From positions 1 through 64,000 of the forward strand of contig PUQB01000096.1 of the NCBI GenBank assembly GCA_003024785.1: a stretch of 64,000 nucleotides of DNA, in the 5' to 3' direction. Numbering within the stretch: position 1 is the stretch's first letter; every line of letters begins with the position of its first letter. The notes beneath the pieces are model-generated. The model ran no database searches, was not told the DNA's origin, and saw only the letters and a program-made list of their open reading frames with translations. Made by a program: the position numbers and the translations under genes. The DNA is from Selaginella tamariscina (taxonomy: Eukaryota; Streptophyta; Lycopodiopsida; Selaginellales; Selaginellaceae). Positions 1-10,465 of this stretch are shown piece after piece.

Positions 1-102
1 ATACATATTTTATATAACATTTAATAACACGCACGCACGCACGCACGCACGCACGCACACGCACACAAGATATACTTGATATAACCATATTTTTAAATGC
101 AG

Positions 103-865
103 AATGGAGTTCGCGGTCTAATGTTAGATATGTACGATTTCCAGAATGACATTTGGCTTTGTCATTCTTTCCAAGGACAATGCCAGAACTTCACAGCGTT
201 TGTAAGTTTAGCCAAAAAATTTAATTTTCTTTTTAACTATATTTAAAATATATTTTCAAGTTTAAAATATTTGACATTTAATTTAAAATAAACTTAATGG
301 TTTAATATTTTATTTCTACAGCAACCAGCAATAAATACATTAAAGGAAATAGAGTCTTTTTTATCAGCAAACCCCAGGAAATAATCACTATATTTATAGA
401 GGATTATGTGCGTTCAACAAATGGATTAAGCAACCTGTTTAGAAATGCTGGGCTTATGAAGTATTGGTTTCCAGTATCTAAGATGCCAAAGGACGGCTCA
501 GATTGGCCCTTGGTTACTGACATGATTAGTGATAATCAGCGTCTTATTGTTTTTACCTCCATTTCTTCAAAGGAAGCTAGTGAAGGAATTGCTTACGAAT
601 GGAATTACGTTCTGGAGAATCAGTGTAAGCCTATTTGTACACCCATGTATTACGTATATACATATTAATATATGTACAGAGAGAAACACACGCACACGCA
701 TACACACACAGAGATGTGTTTGTATGTCTACAAATGCCTAAGATAATAAATTACTAATAAATGTTTACTTGTTGTGTTTTTAAGTATACATGGGTGAAAG
801 TTTAAGAAGATAAGTTATAGAGATGTGAATAGATAAGTTTTGCTACATTAATTAGTATAATTACT

Positions 866-936
<71 letters not shown>

Positions 937-2164
937 TCTGTTACAGATGGGGCCGCAAGTTTAAGACAAGGACAATGCAGTAACAGAGGCGAGTCTTCAG
1001 CTTTAAACAACAACCAGAGATCCTCATTCTGCAGAATTACTTCCCAACCGATCCAGACACTGCACAAGCTTGCCGAGACAATTCTAATCCATTGTCTCAA
1101 ATGATTAATACATGTTACACAGCTGCAGGCAATAGATGGGCCAACTTCATTGCTGTTGATTTTTACAAGGTATTATTATATAATTATATAAACATTTTTA
1201 TTAATTATATCAAATCTTATTATATAATACTAGTATTATATTTTTAACTTAGTTTAGTATATGTTAAAAATAGTATGATATTTATATAGCAGTAGAACCT
1301 TTCTAAATTAATATTATTTTAATTAAATATGGATGTGACAAAGCACCTTTACCTTTTGGGATATATATGACAATCTTTTCACTTTTATGATGGTGTGCAC
1401 GACAGCAAATATATATATATGTCTAAAACATTTACATATACATTAATTTACATTAAAACATTTATCTCTTACAACGTATGATATATATCATTTCCTTTAC
1501 GCTTTTATGATGGATATATACGTCTTATCTTTAGATTGTCGCATGCTACGATATATACAAAATGTCATTTCCACATACACATGTATACATTCTTGCATCT
1601 GTGTGTGTACATATATACATTGTGTGTGTGTGTGCGCGCGAGTGTGTACATATATACATGATGTTTACTTCTTATTGTTATCCAGAGAAGCACCGGGGGA
1701 GGATCATTCCACGCAGTAGACATCTTAAATGGCAGCTTATGTGTGGATGTGGGGATGTTCACGAGTGTCAGGTACTTTTCACGCTTTTATTAATCATTTG
1801 CACCATTTAATTATGTTTTCCACTCTTTTTCTAATTGTTTTTCATCATTATATATGTACACACACACACACACACATATAATGATGAAAAACAATTAGAA
1901 AAAGAGTGGAAATCATATTGTGTGTGTGTGTGTGTGTAGAGAGAGAGAGATAGCTTTAATTTTAAGTGCTTTTCTATATAGTCCAATCTGGCACCAGGAG
2001 TTTGCAACACTACAAACACTCCACAAGTTGCTGAGACGGCAGATACACCAAACACGTCATCAAATACGCCCGTACAGCCTAGTCCGAGTTCTTCCGTACA
2101 ACTACGTCCATTATATGTGGTTGTGTGGATCATCTTTTCATTATGCAGCATGATTATGCACTAA
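103..2164 (+). CDS. PI-PLC X-domain-like protein (At5g67130-type), 5' partial, frame-broken
   Basis: Spliced exons at about 103-201, 322-613, 947-1170, 1685-1770 and 1982-2164 encode a PLC-X-like protein of the plant At5g67130 class; the 5' end lies outside the window. Recognisable blocks are GLMLDMYDFQNDIWLCHS, QPAINTLKEIESFL, a Q-R-L-I-V-F-T-S block, RWANFIAVDFYK and the Cys-rich CGCGDVHEC. The last exon gives a Thr/Ser/Pro-rich stretch and a hydrophobic C-terminus (LYVVVWIIFSLCSMIM), which looks like a GPI-anchor signal, so a secreted, surface-anchored protein is likely. Three single-base losses break the frame: in a C run at 372-375, near 1019-1024 and near 1736-1741. The family is secure from motifs. 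Whether it is a pseudogene or carries sequence errors is open. A true lipase activity is not established for this plant class. Confidence 0.75.
868..932. repeat. (TC)n-(CA)n microsatellite in intron
   Basis: About 32 bases of TC repeat run directly into about 32 bases of CA repeat, just upstream of the 3' splice site of the PLC-X-like gene, where they act as or next to the polypyrimidine tract. Confidence 0.95.
1817..1912. repeat. Intronic 36-bp inverted repeat with a CA loop
   Basis: The left arm (1817-1852) is the exact reverse complement of the right arm (1877-1912). The 24-base spacer is a CA microsatellite. The structure lies in the last intron of the PLC-X-like gene and would fold into a long RNA hairpin. 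It could be a small fold-back element or an inverted duplication nucleated on the microsatellite. Confidence 0.85.
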
Positions 2165-2390
2165 ACAGTCACCCCATTTTTTTTAAAACGATTCTTCTTG
2201 ACATTGTTATTCGTGACGTGCGTGCGTGTGCGTGTGCGTGTGTGTGTGTGAGAGAGAGAACTGTACTCATCTAAATAATATACAAAGAAATCATCTTGAA
2301 TTATTATTATATATATATATACACATAAACTGCCTCCATATATAACATATCTGATAACAACAGCCTGTCTTCTTTCATTGACGTGAAGAG

Positions 2391-3712
2391 CTACATCTCA
2401 AGGACGACATCTGAAGAAATATACATGAGAATATGCGTGAGAATATACGTTAGAGTATATACTTACAATCGGAATCTGTCCGGATCCAATACTCCGGTTT
2501 GTTTAGACTGTTTGAGTCGTCATTATCTGCATCGTATTCACTGTCATCCTCCGCTATTCCCATGCATGAGAGCTGTGTCATGGCCTTCTTCAGCTTGCTC
2601 CGTTTCCGGTTCTTCCTTGCCGGCGAACACGAGCCGTCGATCTCCTTTTTCTTAGTACGAGAGCCGTCGATATCCTCGTTCTTCTTCCTGTCGCAAGTTA
2701 TCTGCATTACACAAGTCCATATCTTAATATAATTTATATAAGTATTCCATGTATATTTTAGTAACAATAAACATCTGGATGCGGAGATTTTTGTAGTAAA
2801 CTACAAGGTGACATATATAAACAATAGATGATTGGGTGATTCAAGACCACCTTGAAAGTGATATTGAGTGCTTAGAATATATAGAAATCATTATCTTAGC
2901 TACGATGCACGAACAGAGTAGCTTATTAAACTAAAACTAATAACATTTCTCACCCGTTTTATGCTTGAGGACTTTGTGAGACCATTCCCTTTGCTGAGCA
3001 GGAGTTTCCTGAACAAGGATGCTTCATTGCCCGTTGTTTTCTGAGATGGATATGAACACGGACTCGTGTAATCGTGAAAGCTCCTCCTGATACTTCCAGG
3101 ATTGAGATAACTGAGAGGGTGCAGTAGCCGGTCAGCGAGCTTTGATCTGCTTAGATCGAGAAATAGCTTCTTTACGTTGGATCCATCTTGCTTGCGTACA
3201 GCTACCGCCTTGTCGCTCTTTGAATGGCTTTCATCTTCTTCTTTGTGAGTGTACACAGAGGAGCTCTCCTGATTTACTACAGCATTGGGCTTTACTTCGA
3301 ACAATTCAATCTCAGGCTCCACACCAGATGTCAAATCGTATAATCCCAGTGTCCCGATTGCAAGCAAACCATACTCTTCATGGTTTACAAAGATCTTGAC
3401 GATTTCATGTCTTTTCTTCACTTCTTCTTCTTCTTCTTCGTATAGTCCATGTCGAGCCGGTTCTTTTTGTTTGCTGAAGCTTGACCTGCACTGCAGCAGC
3501 GGCTCGGAGTACCGAGTTCTTAGAGTGTTTCTGCGAGGAATCTATGGAAATGGGTGAGTGTAAAGGGCATGTAGAGGAGCTTCAAATTACCTGCATTTGC
3601 ATTTTGTTCTTGTTGGTCCTTCTTTGGCTTTCCGCTGATCCAATCCAAGAGCTGCAAACAAGAGATCATTAGTACTGCGAGAGAGCAGATTTATTTAGAA
3701 AAACACCTTCAT
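2391..3712 (-). CDS. LZY: LAZY1-family (IGT) gravitropism protein
   Basis: Five exons on the minus strand: 3707-3712, 3591-3651, 2954 to about 3473, 2467-2701 and 2391-2410. The first exon is only ATGAAG. Spliced, the start reads MKLLDWISGKPKK, the family's domain I. The signature GLLAIGT follows, and the last two exons join as YWIRTDSDYVVLEM, the conserved C-terminal CCL motif that recruits RLD/BRX-domain partners. The middle is Ser/Lys-rich. LAZY proteins control gravity-induced auxin redistribution and branch or root angle. The exon 2/3 junction does not keep frame with the best acceptor, so either a base is missing near the (GAA)n run at 3421-3440 or a different acceptor is used. It is convergent with the PLC-like gene, 226 bp apart. 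The family call rests on all three diagnostic motifs in order. Confidence 0.85.
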
Positions 3713-6255
3713 ATCTGTGTTGAAAATCTTAAGCGAAAGAGAGAGGGGAGCACTGAAACGTCAAGCGCACAAGGATTATGGTTTTATATATGCAGTGTGG
3801 GCTATAAAATGGTTTCAAAAAGTTTTACAGTTCCCCAAGAGTAAAACCTTCTCTAGTTGAGTTTGTACAAACATCTAACTATGGCAATATGAATAATGAC
3901 CCACAACTGACACATCCATGCGCTAACCAATGGATGACTATTAATATTTCCAAATAAAAAAATTATAGCTAAGGATTTCTAATTAATCTAGCAGCTTCCA
4001 TAGGGATTCTTTAAAATTTATGCAAAAGTGATCTGATTCTTATTGGGTTTAAGTCAAATCAATCATGGGTTTTGTTCCCAGACAAACTACTAAACCCTTC
4101 ATGTGAATGCCTGCCCCACTTTCTCTCAATATGTTTCCCCTTTTTCCAGTCCTATACAGGTCACTTGTTAAATATATCAGTATTATTCATTTTATGTATA
4201 CACACACGGTTAAACACGCATATGAATATATTGTAGAATTTAGGGTTTCAGAAGCTTATGTATATACAAATGCACACATGCAGACATCATTTTGCATGCG
4301 TACATACGGTAGTTGAGAATATACATTTTTCTATAAAGGTCTAAGGGTAAAGGTTGGATTCGCAATATAATCTTATATGAAGCTCTTCGTGGCAAGCTGC
4401 AGACGTTAGACATCTCTGTTACAGAGGTGACGAATACATTCTTATATTCATGCTTCCATTACGACGCAAATGTCGGTCTGTGCAGATTATTCTTGTCTCC
4501 ATGGTTTAAAATCATATATTTAATCACTTAATCTACTTATAAACGAAGCTTCGTTATCTATACATATTATGCCAACGGTTTGATTAAGTTTGATCTCCTC
4601 ACATGTAAGTCATCTGGTTTTTATAACTAATGCTAGACTGCTGTTAACAACTTGATCAAAGTCACTGGTTCATGTTCTCAGCTTAAACATATACGTATAT
4701 AATATGCATTGTCTTCATATTCCGGTCTCCTCGGACGACGTGAGAGCGTTTTAACGATTTAAGAATGAAATCTCGCTTTTCTGATGGCAACATCTGTGTA
4801 CTGGAGATCCACATTGGTAAAACAAGGTTAAGGGCTAGTTTTGTCCCTAGTTGAAAGATTATCTGTCATATACAAAACAAATATAAATACTACAGATTTC
4901 CAGACGTACAAACTTAGCGGATGACAACCCGAGTTTCACATGGAATGCCGACCTCTCTTTCACCATGCAATCCTCGAGGCCAATCAAGTTGTCAATTAAT
5001 ATATAAAAGCTTATTAATTTAAGTTTACCCACGCAATACACACACAGTGGATTAACTTATTTAATTCAAAACCGTCTGACCTTACGGTTATGGTGTTAAA
5101 ATAGTCATCTGATAAAACAATAACCTAGTTGCAGTGAGAATCAATACCCTAGCTGGCCCTTTATACATTGTAGAGGCACTGCAATATATATATATATATA
5201 AAGAATAAAACCTCTTATAAGTTGAATGTGCGAATCTGCAGTCTGATCTCTGCATCAAAACATTACTGTCTTCAATAAATAATGAAGATTGTGAGACAAA
5301 AATCTATGGAAATCAAGGACTTTATATTGGTATTTATTAGGTATTATAAATTGGTTTTATACACTCGATGTATGCAAATCGCTCGTGAATCTAGGTTTAG
5401 CGAGGGTTTCTTACGTGTAAGATAGATTGTTTACGAGTACTAACTAGTGTATATATTTAGAATACGGTTTGTACCCACCGTATATATGTTTGGCGTCTTC
5501 TTTACGTGAGAGGCATATAATAAAATAATAAGATGTTTCACCTAAGTTGGCAAGAGTATCCACCACCTTCGCCACGAACCGTATAAAAGGCTACAAAGAA
5601 CCGTATACTAGGGACAATACAATACATTTCTGTTGTTCTAATGTTTGACAAACTAACACACGTGTATGTATTGTATGTACGAGTTCAATGTAACCTAGAT
5701 GCTATCACATCTTATTTTAATTCACCAATTCATATTTATATGTATTGCAGCATTTTGCACATGTGTGTGAGTGTGTGTAGTATGCGGTACTACTGAACTG
5801 TACAGAATGCAAGTGGTCGGGGTATGGATTGTGTACGTCTGTGTGGGTGTGCTTACATGTGCTTAGATTCGCTCTCATATGAACCAAAACGAACGTATAT
5901 ATACGTCTGACATCATTTATCTACAGATATACACGTATATGTTGTCTGGATGCATGTTTTATATAATATCCATTGAAAATGTTAAACCCCAGAATTTGGT
6001 TGAATATGTAGTTTGAAAAATAGTAAAGACTATTCATGATATATTGGGAATCTCTATTTCTTTTCCATTTTAATATAAGGACATAAGTTAATGAGTATGC
6101 GAAATCCCAACAACCCTCGTCACCATCCTTGTGCTCCCACTTTAGGTGACCCGTGGGCAAATAGTATGAGGATATATGTATATATATACCTCTTTATATA
6201 TATATATATATATAGATGTTTAATTCTTTTGAGTTTTAAATAATAAACAGTAAAA
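3713..6255. other. Intergenic region; LAZY upstream sequence
   Basis: I see no supported gene in these 2.5 kb. The part next to 3713 should hold the LAZY promoter and leader. Short AT repeats occur near 5181-5201 and 6190-6213. Open frames here are short and lack family resemblance. Confidence 0.5.
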
Positions 6256-8403
6256 TTATTTAATCGACTGCAGTCCCACTATATTAGACAACAAAATATA
6301 CGGAGCGGAGTGGCTTGGATGTTCATGATCAGCAGCTAATGTGGTGGCTCGATCAGCATTAAGCTGGAGTCTGCAGGCAGCAAGAAAGCTCGTGTACGCT
6401 GTGGAGTCACACTCGTACGGCATGTTATCGATCAAATCCTCGGCATCCTGCAACCGACCGGATCGCCCAAGAAGATCGATCATACACCTGTAATGCTCCT
6501 GCGTTGGCAGGGAATCGTATTCACCAACCATATCCACCATAAATGCTCGAGCCTTCTCGATGGATCCTGCTTGTCCACAAGCATACGTGACACTGAGAAA
6601 CGTAATCTCGGTGGGCCTCAAACCTTCCACAATCATTGTATGAAACAAGTCCAAAGCCTCCTTGTTTTGCCCGTATTGAGCATAACTAGTGATTAGAGTG
6701 TTCCATGAAAGCACATCTCTCGTACTCATCTGATCAAATAGAACCTTTGCCAATCTGAGACTCCCACACTTTCCATACATGTTCACTAGCGTGCTCTGGA
6801 GGATGGAATCTGTAGCAAAACCGGAGTCTATAAACCGCTTATGAAGCTGCATTCCTTGTTTTAAGTCCCCCGTACTGCAGCACGCTCCTAACACGCTAGA
6901 GAATGTAACATGTCTAGCCTTAACACCCTCCAAGTCCATCTTCTTAAACATCTTTATCGCCTCCTTATACCTCCCTTGGTGCATGTAAATCACGATCATT
7001 GAGTTCCATAGCCCCTCGTTCATTGATCCATAACCCTTGTAGAACACCGCTTTTGCATCTTCAAAACTTCCACATTTCCCATACATGTTCACAAGTGCGA
7101 TCGCAACATCGTCGTGGTTCTCCATCCCACTGGCAACTATACGTGCGTGTACCTCTTTACCATCTTGTAGAGATTCAGTATTGGAGCAAGCACAAAGAGC
7201 GTTAATGTATGTCACCTCACTGGGTACGACAGACTCTTCCTGTATCATTTCCCCAAAGAGCTCGAGCGCTGCCAAGTCGTGGTGATCCTGCACATATCCA
7301 GAGATCATTGAGTTCCATGTTATGCTATCCTTGTGTACCATCTCATCGAAGACTCGCCTCGCAACATCTGTTCTCCTGCACTTCGAATACATGTTAATCA
7401 ATGAATTCCCAACGACGACGTCGGACTCGAATCTACACGACAAGATGCATTCGTGGATCTTCTTACCGTTCTCGATATGTGCAAGAACTGAGCACACATC
7501 CACAAGCGTGACAAAGACGAATGCGTCTGCATGCACACCTGCCAAGTTCATATCATGGTAGAGCTTCAGAGCCATGCAGTGTCTGTTGCAGCGTGCATAT
7601 GTAGAGATCATTGTAGTCCATGACACAACTGTTGCCCTCTCTAACATGGAATCAAAGAGCTTCTTCACTTCACCAACTGAGTGTAACCTCGCATACATGC
7701 TCATTAACGAGTTCAAGATGGTCACACTGCAGTCGTATCCGGTGGCAACTATACGGTGGTGTAACTTGGCACCTTGTTCGTAAGTGCAACAAGTACCCAA
7801 GATTGCCAGATACGTAACCTGATTAGAAACAAAACCTTCCAAGTCCATGTTGTAGAAGATTGTCATGGCCGTCTGGGGATGCCCAATCTGAGCAAATGCG
7901 GTGATTACCAAAGTCCAGGAGACTACGTCCTTGTGTTGCATGCTATCGAACACATGTTTTACCTCTTGCAAGGATCGACATCTCGTGTACATGTTCATCA
8001 GTGAATTGGAAACACTCACCGATTCGAAGTATATCTCTTTGTGGATTCTCCTGCCGTCGTCCAAGAGTTTCAACGTGGAGCATGCAGATATCGCACATGT
8101 ATAGGCAGTCTGTGTGGGTTTAAGATCCATCTGCTTAAAGAGTTTAAGAGCGTCACGACTACATCCATTCTGGTTATATGCAAGAAGCATCATGTCCCAC
8201 GACAAAACGTTCTTGTCCGGCATCTTGTCGAAGACTGTCCGTGCTTCCTGTGGGTTTCCACATTTTCCATACATTTGAATGAGGAGATTCCCAAGATACT
8301 GGTTGTTTACACAGCCATGCTTAACAAGCTCGGCATGTAGGTGTTTACCTTGAGATAGTGTTCTGCATTGTTTGAGAAGTATTGCAAAGCCATTCACATC
8401 CAT
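6256..8403 (-). CDS. PLS-type pentatricopeptide repeat protein, no DYW domain (PPR1)
   Basis: An uninterrupted frame of about 715 residues from ATG at 8403 to the stop at 6256. It is made almost wholly of PPR motifs, with repeated signatures such as NSLINMYSKC, ALVNMYGKCG, VFDEMVHKDSITWNSMISGY and VVSWTTMISTYARC, alternating P, L and S lengths. It ends in an E-like stretch (HYRCMIDLLGRSGRLQDAED, then APYILLSNIV) and stops before any DYW domain. PPR proteins bind organellar RNA base by base. PLS-class members usually direct C-to-U editing, and this one would need a partner to supply the deaminase. The start at 8403 gives a canonical first repeat, though the frame stays open further upstream. 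No clear transit peptide is seen at this start. The gene begins 46 bp after the stop of PPR2. Confidence 0.9.
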   Translation of the reverse strand: MDVNGFAILLKQCRTLSQGKHLHAELVKHGCVNNQYLGNLLIQMYGKCGNPQEARTVFDKMPDKNVLSWDMMLLAYNQNGCSRDALKLFKQMDLKPTQTAYTCAISACSTLKLLDDGRRIHKEIYFESVSVSNSLMNMYTRCRSLQEVKHVFDSMQHKDVVSWTLVITAFAQIGHPQTAMTIFYNMDLEGFVSNQVTYLAILGTCCTYEQGAKLHHRIVATGYDCSVTILNSLMSMYARLHSVGEVKKLFDSMLERATVVSWTTMISTYARCNRHCMALKLYHDMNLAGVHADAFVFVTLVDVCSVLAHIENGKKIHECILSCRFESDVVVGNSLINMYSKCRRTDVARRVFDEMVHKDSITWNSMISGYVQDHHDLAALELFGEMIQEESVVPSEVTYINALCACSNTESLQDGKEVHARIVASGMENHDDVAIALVNMYGKCGSFEDAKAVFYKGYGSMNEGLWNSMIVIYMHQGRYKEAIKMFKKMDLEGVKARHVTFSSVLGACCSTGDLKQGMQLHKRFIDSGFATDSILQSTLVNMYGKCGSLRLAKVLFDQMSTRDVLSWNTLITSYAQYGQNKEALDLFHTMIVEGLRPTEITFLSVTYACGQAGSIEKARAFMVDMVGEYDSLPTQEHYRCMIDLLGRSGRLQDAEDLIDNMPYECDSTAYTSFLAACRLQLNADRATTLAADHEHPSHSAPYILLSNIVGLQSIK

Positions 8404-8449
8404 ACCTCTCTCTCTATACATATATATATATATACATATATAATAGAAT

Positions 8450-10296
8450 TTACCAAAAATCTCTACAAGAGCACTTGCCGAGTTTGAAAGTATGAAACCG
8501 GCTTGAATCTCTACAAACGATCTCCCTGTGTTCCATTTTTGAAATGATCGAGACGACCTTATGACAATCCTCACACATTCTAAGGTTGGTGGCAACCCGT
8601 ATACTCTTCCCCGGCTCAGTGTTAACAATGGCACACGAGATAGCCAGCCTCTCGCTGTGCTCGCACAGTGCATCTTCCTTTGAAACCTGGGAGATGTTGT
8701 GAAGAACACTACCAACATTTGCAATGTACCCCTCCTCCGTCTTCATACGTGTAAGCAGTTCCCTCAGCTTGGAACGTATAACGTCCCCTGGGGATGGTTT
8801 GTATCTCCGATCATGAACCGGTGAACATTCCCGTCACCGTCCGTCCACCAGCTGTGTCCGGGAGGTTTCAAGGCCCCGGCCTCAGACTTCATACGAAGTA
8901 CATGTGCTTCTTCCTCCCACATTTCCAGGCTCGCGTATATATCAGCCATCAGTAAGTAAGCCGCAGACTGCCTGTCATCGAGACGGACAAGAGACTCGAA
9001 CGCAACCTTCCCGACCTCGGAGTTTCTCCATCTCCTGCATGCGCTGAGAACGATCCTCCACGTGACTGCATTCGGCTGGAATGGCATTGCACCAACCACT
9101 TCCATTGCTTCCTCAACCTGGTTAAGGCGTCCCAGCATATCGACCACGCAATGGTAGTGCTCAATAGTCGGTCTCACTCGGTACCTTGTCAACATCGATT
9201 GGAGCAGTTCCCTTGCTTGCTCACACAAACCGGCGTGGTTACACGCGGTGAGTACTGCGAGGAAGATAACGCCGTCTAAGGGCACTTGCTCTCTCACCAT
9301 CCTCTCAAACAGAAGCATCACTTCGTTAGAATCACCCTGTCGGGCATATCCATAGATAAGCGACGTCCAGAAAGCCAGATCCCGACATGGGGTTTCGTTA
9401 AATAGTTCCCTGGCAGAGTCCATTCTACCGCACTTAGCATAGAAATCGACCAGGCTGGCTCGGACATGGGGATCTCTGTTAAGTTCAGCAAGCCGTAACT
9501 CCCCTCGGATCGCTTCGCCTGTTTCGAGTGCACCCAAGGTCGCACATGACTTGAGAGCGGCTACAAAAGTCTGCCCGTTCACCGTGCAGTTCGAGTTCCT
9601 CATGTGTTTGTAGACTGCCAGTGCTGTTTCACTCTCACCGTTCAACACGTATCCCAGCATTAGGACATTCCACGAGACCACGTCAAGTATGGGCATCTTG
9701 CTGAAGACCATGCTGGCGTCACTCATGCTCCCGCATTTTGCATACATGTCCACCAAAGAGTTTCCTGTAAAGATTATACAGATTATACAAGGATATATAT
9801 ATAAGCAGCTATTATATGTACCAATGAATATGTCGGACATATACCCTTGTGCAGCGGCTTGAGAATGGATGTTCATACCCTTCTCTAACGACTTCAACTT
9901 GACGACTTTCCCGTTAAGTTTCTCACCGCTTTCATTCTCTGCGAGGCTCGAGCATGCCATTATCGCTCCGAGGAAAGACCGTGTATCGGGTACAAAGCCG
10001 TGGTTCTGCATCTGTCTGAATAGATGTAAGGCCTCGTGGCCTTCCCCATTCTCCGCGTATCCCAGAAGTATTGCCGTCCAGGAAAACACGTCGGGGTGTC
10101 TCAATGTATTGAACAGGCTCCGTGCCTCTGACATGTGTCTGCATTTGGCGTACATTTTGATGAGGCTGGTCGCCAGGAAGACGTTGGTGTGAAACCCTGC
10201 TTGAATGCACGACGCGTGTATGCTCCTGCCCGTATCCACGTCTTTGCACGTCTTCAGTGCTGATATGAAGCTTGAGATTGCTCTCTTTGAACTCAT
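8450..10296 (-). CDS. DYW-class PPR RNA-editing factor (PPR2), one intron, one frame break
   Basis: Starts MSSKRAISSFISALKTC at 10296 and runs through PLS-type PPR repeats, an E region, the PG-box (LKPPGHSWW) and a DYW deaminase domain. The domain has the zinc and catalytic signatures CEHSERLA (HxE), CEDCH and a C-terminal CSCRDFW, a variant of the usual DYW. This predicts C-to-U editing of mitochondrial or plastid transcripts. A 57-nt intron (9765-9821) splits SDIFIG from NSLVDMYAKCG. A single base is missing in the CCCCTGGGG stretch at 8785-8793, where the reading shifts from the E region (GDTNHP) into the DYW domain (VIRSKLREL). Without that change the protein would lose the deaminase. The gene is head-to-head with cyclin H (169 bp) and head-to-tail with PPR1 (46 bp). 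Confidence 0.9.
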
Positions 10297-10465
10297 TCTT
10301 TAGTAGATTATTTTTAGGGTTTGTAAGAATAATATATTGTCCGTGAGATGATTCGATAGTATATACTTTTACTATATATACAGTTTCATAGGATGTTTGT
10401 ACGTGAGATTTAGGAAGAACCCTAGAAAAGTTAATTATATTTTTAGGTTTTAGGTCTTTTGCGGA
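10297..10465. promoter_or_regulatory. Compact bidirectional promoter between PPR2 and cyclin H
   Basis: Only 169 bp separate the two divergent start codons, so both promoters and both leaders must share this stretch. It contains TTAGGGTTT-type (telo-box-like) matches near 10315 and an AT-rich TATATATACAG segment near 10373-10382. Confidence 0.55.

Noticed and set aside
868-932. CRISPR-like or tandem-gene repeat
   Set aside because: Simple dinucleotide microsatellite in a eukaryotic intron; no spacers.
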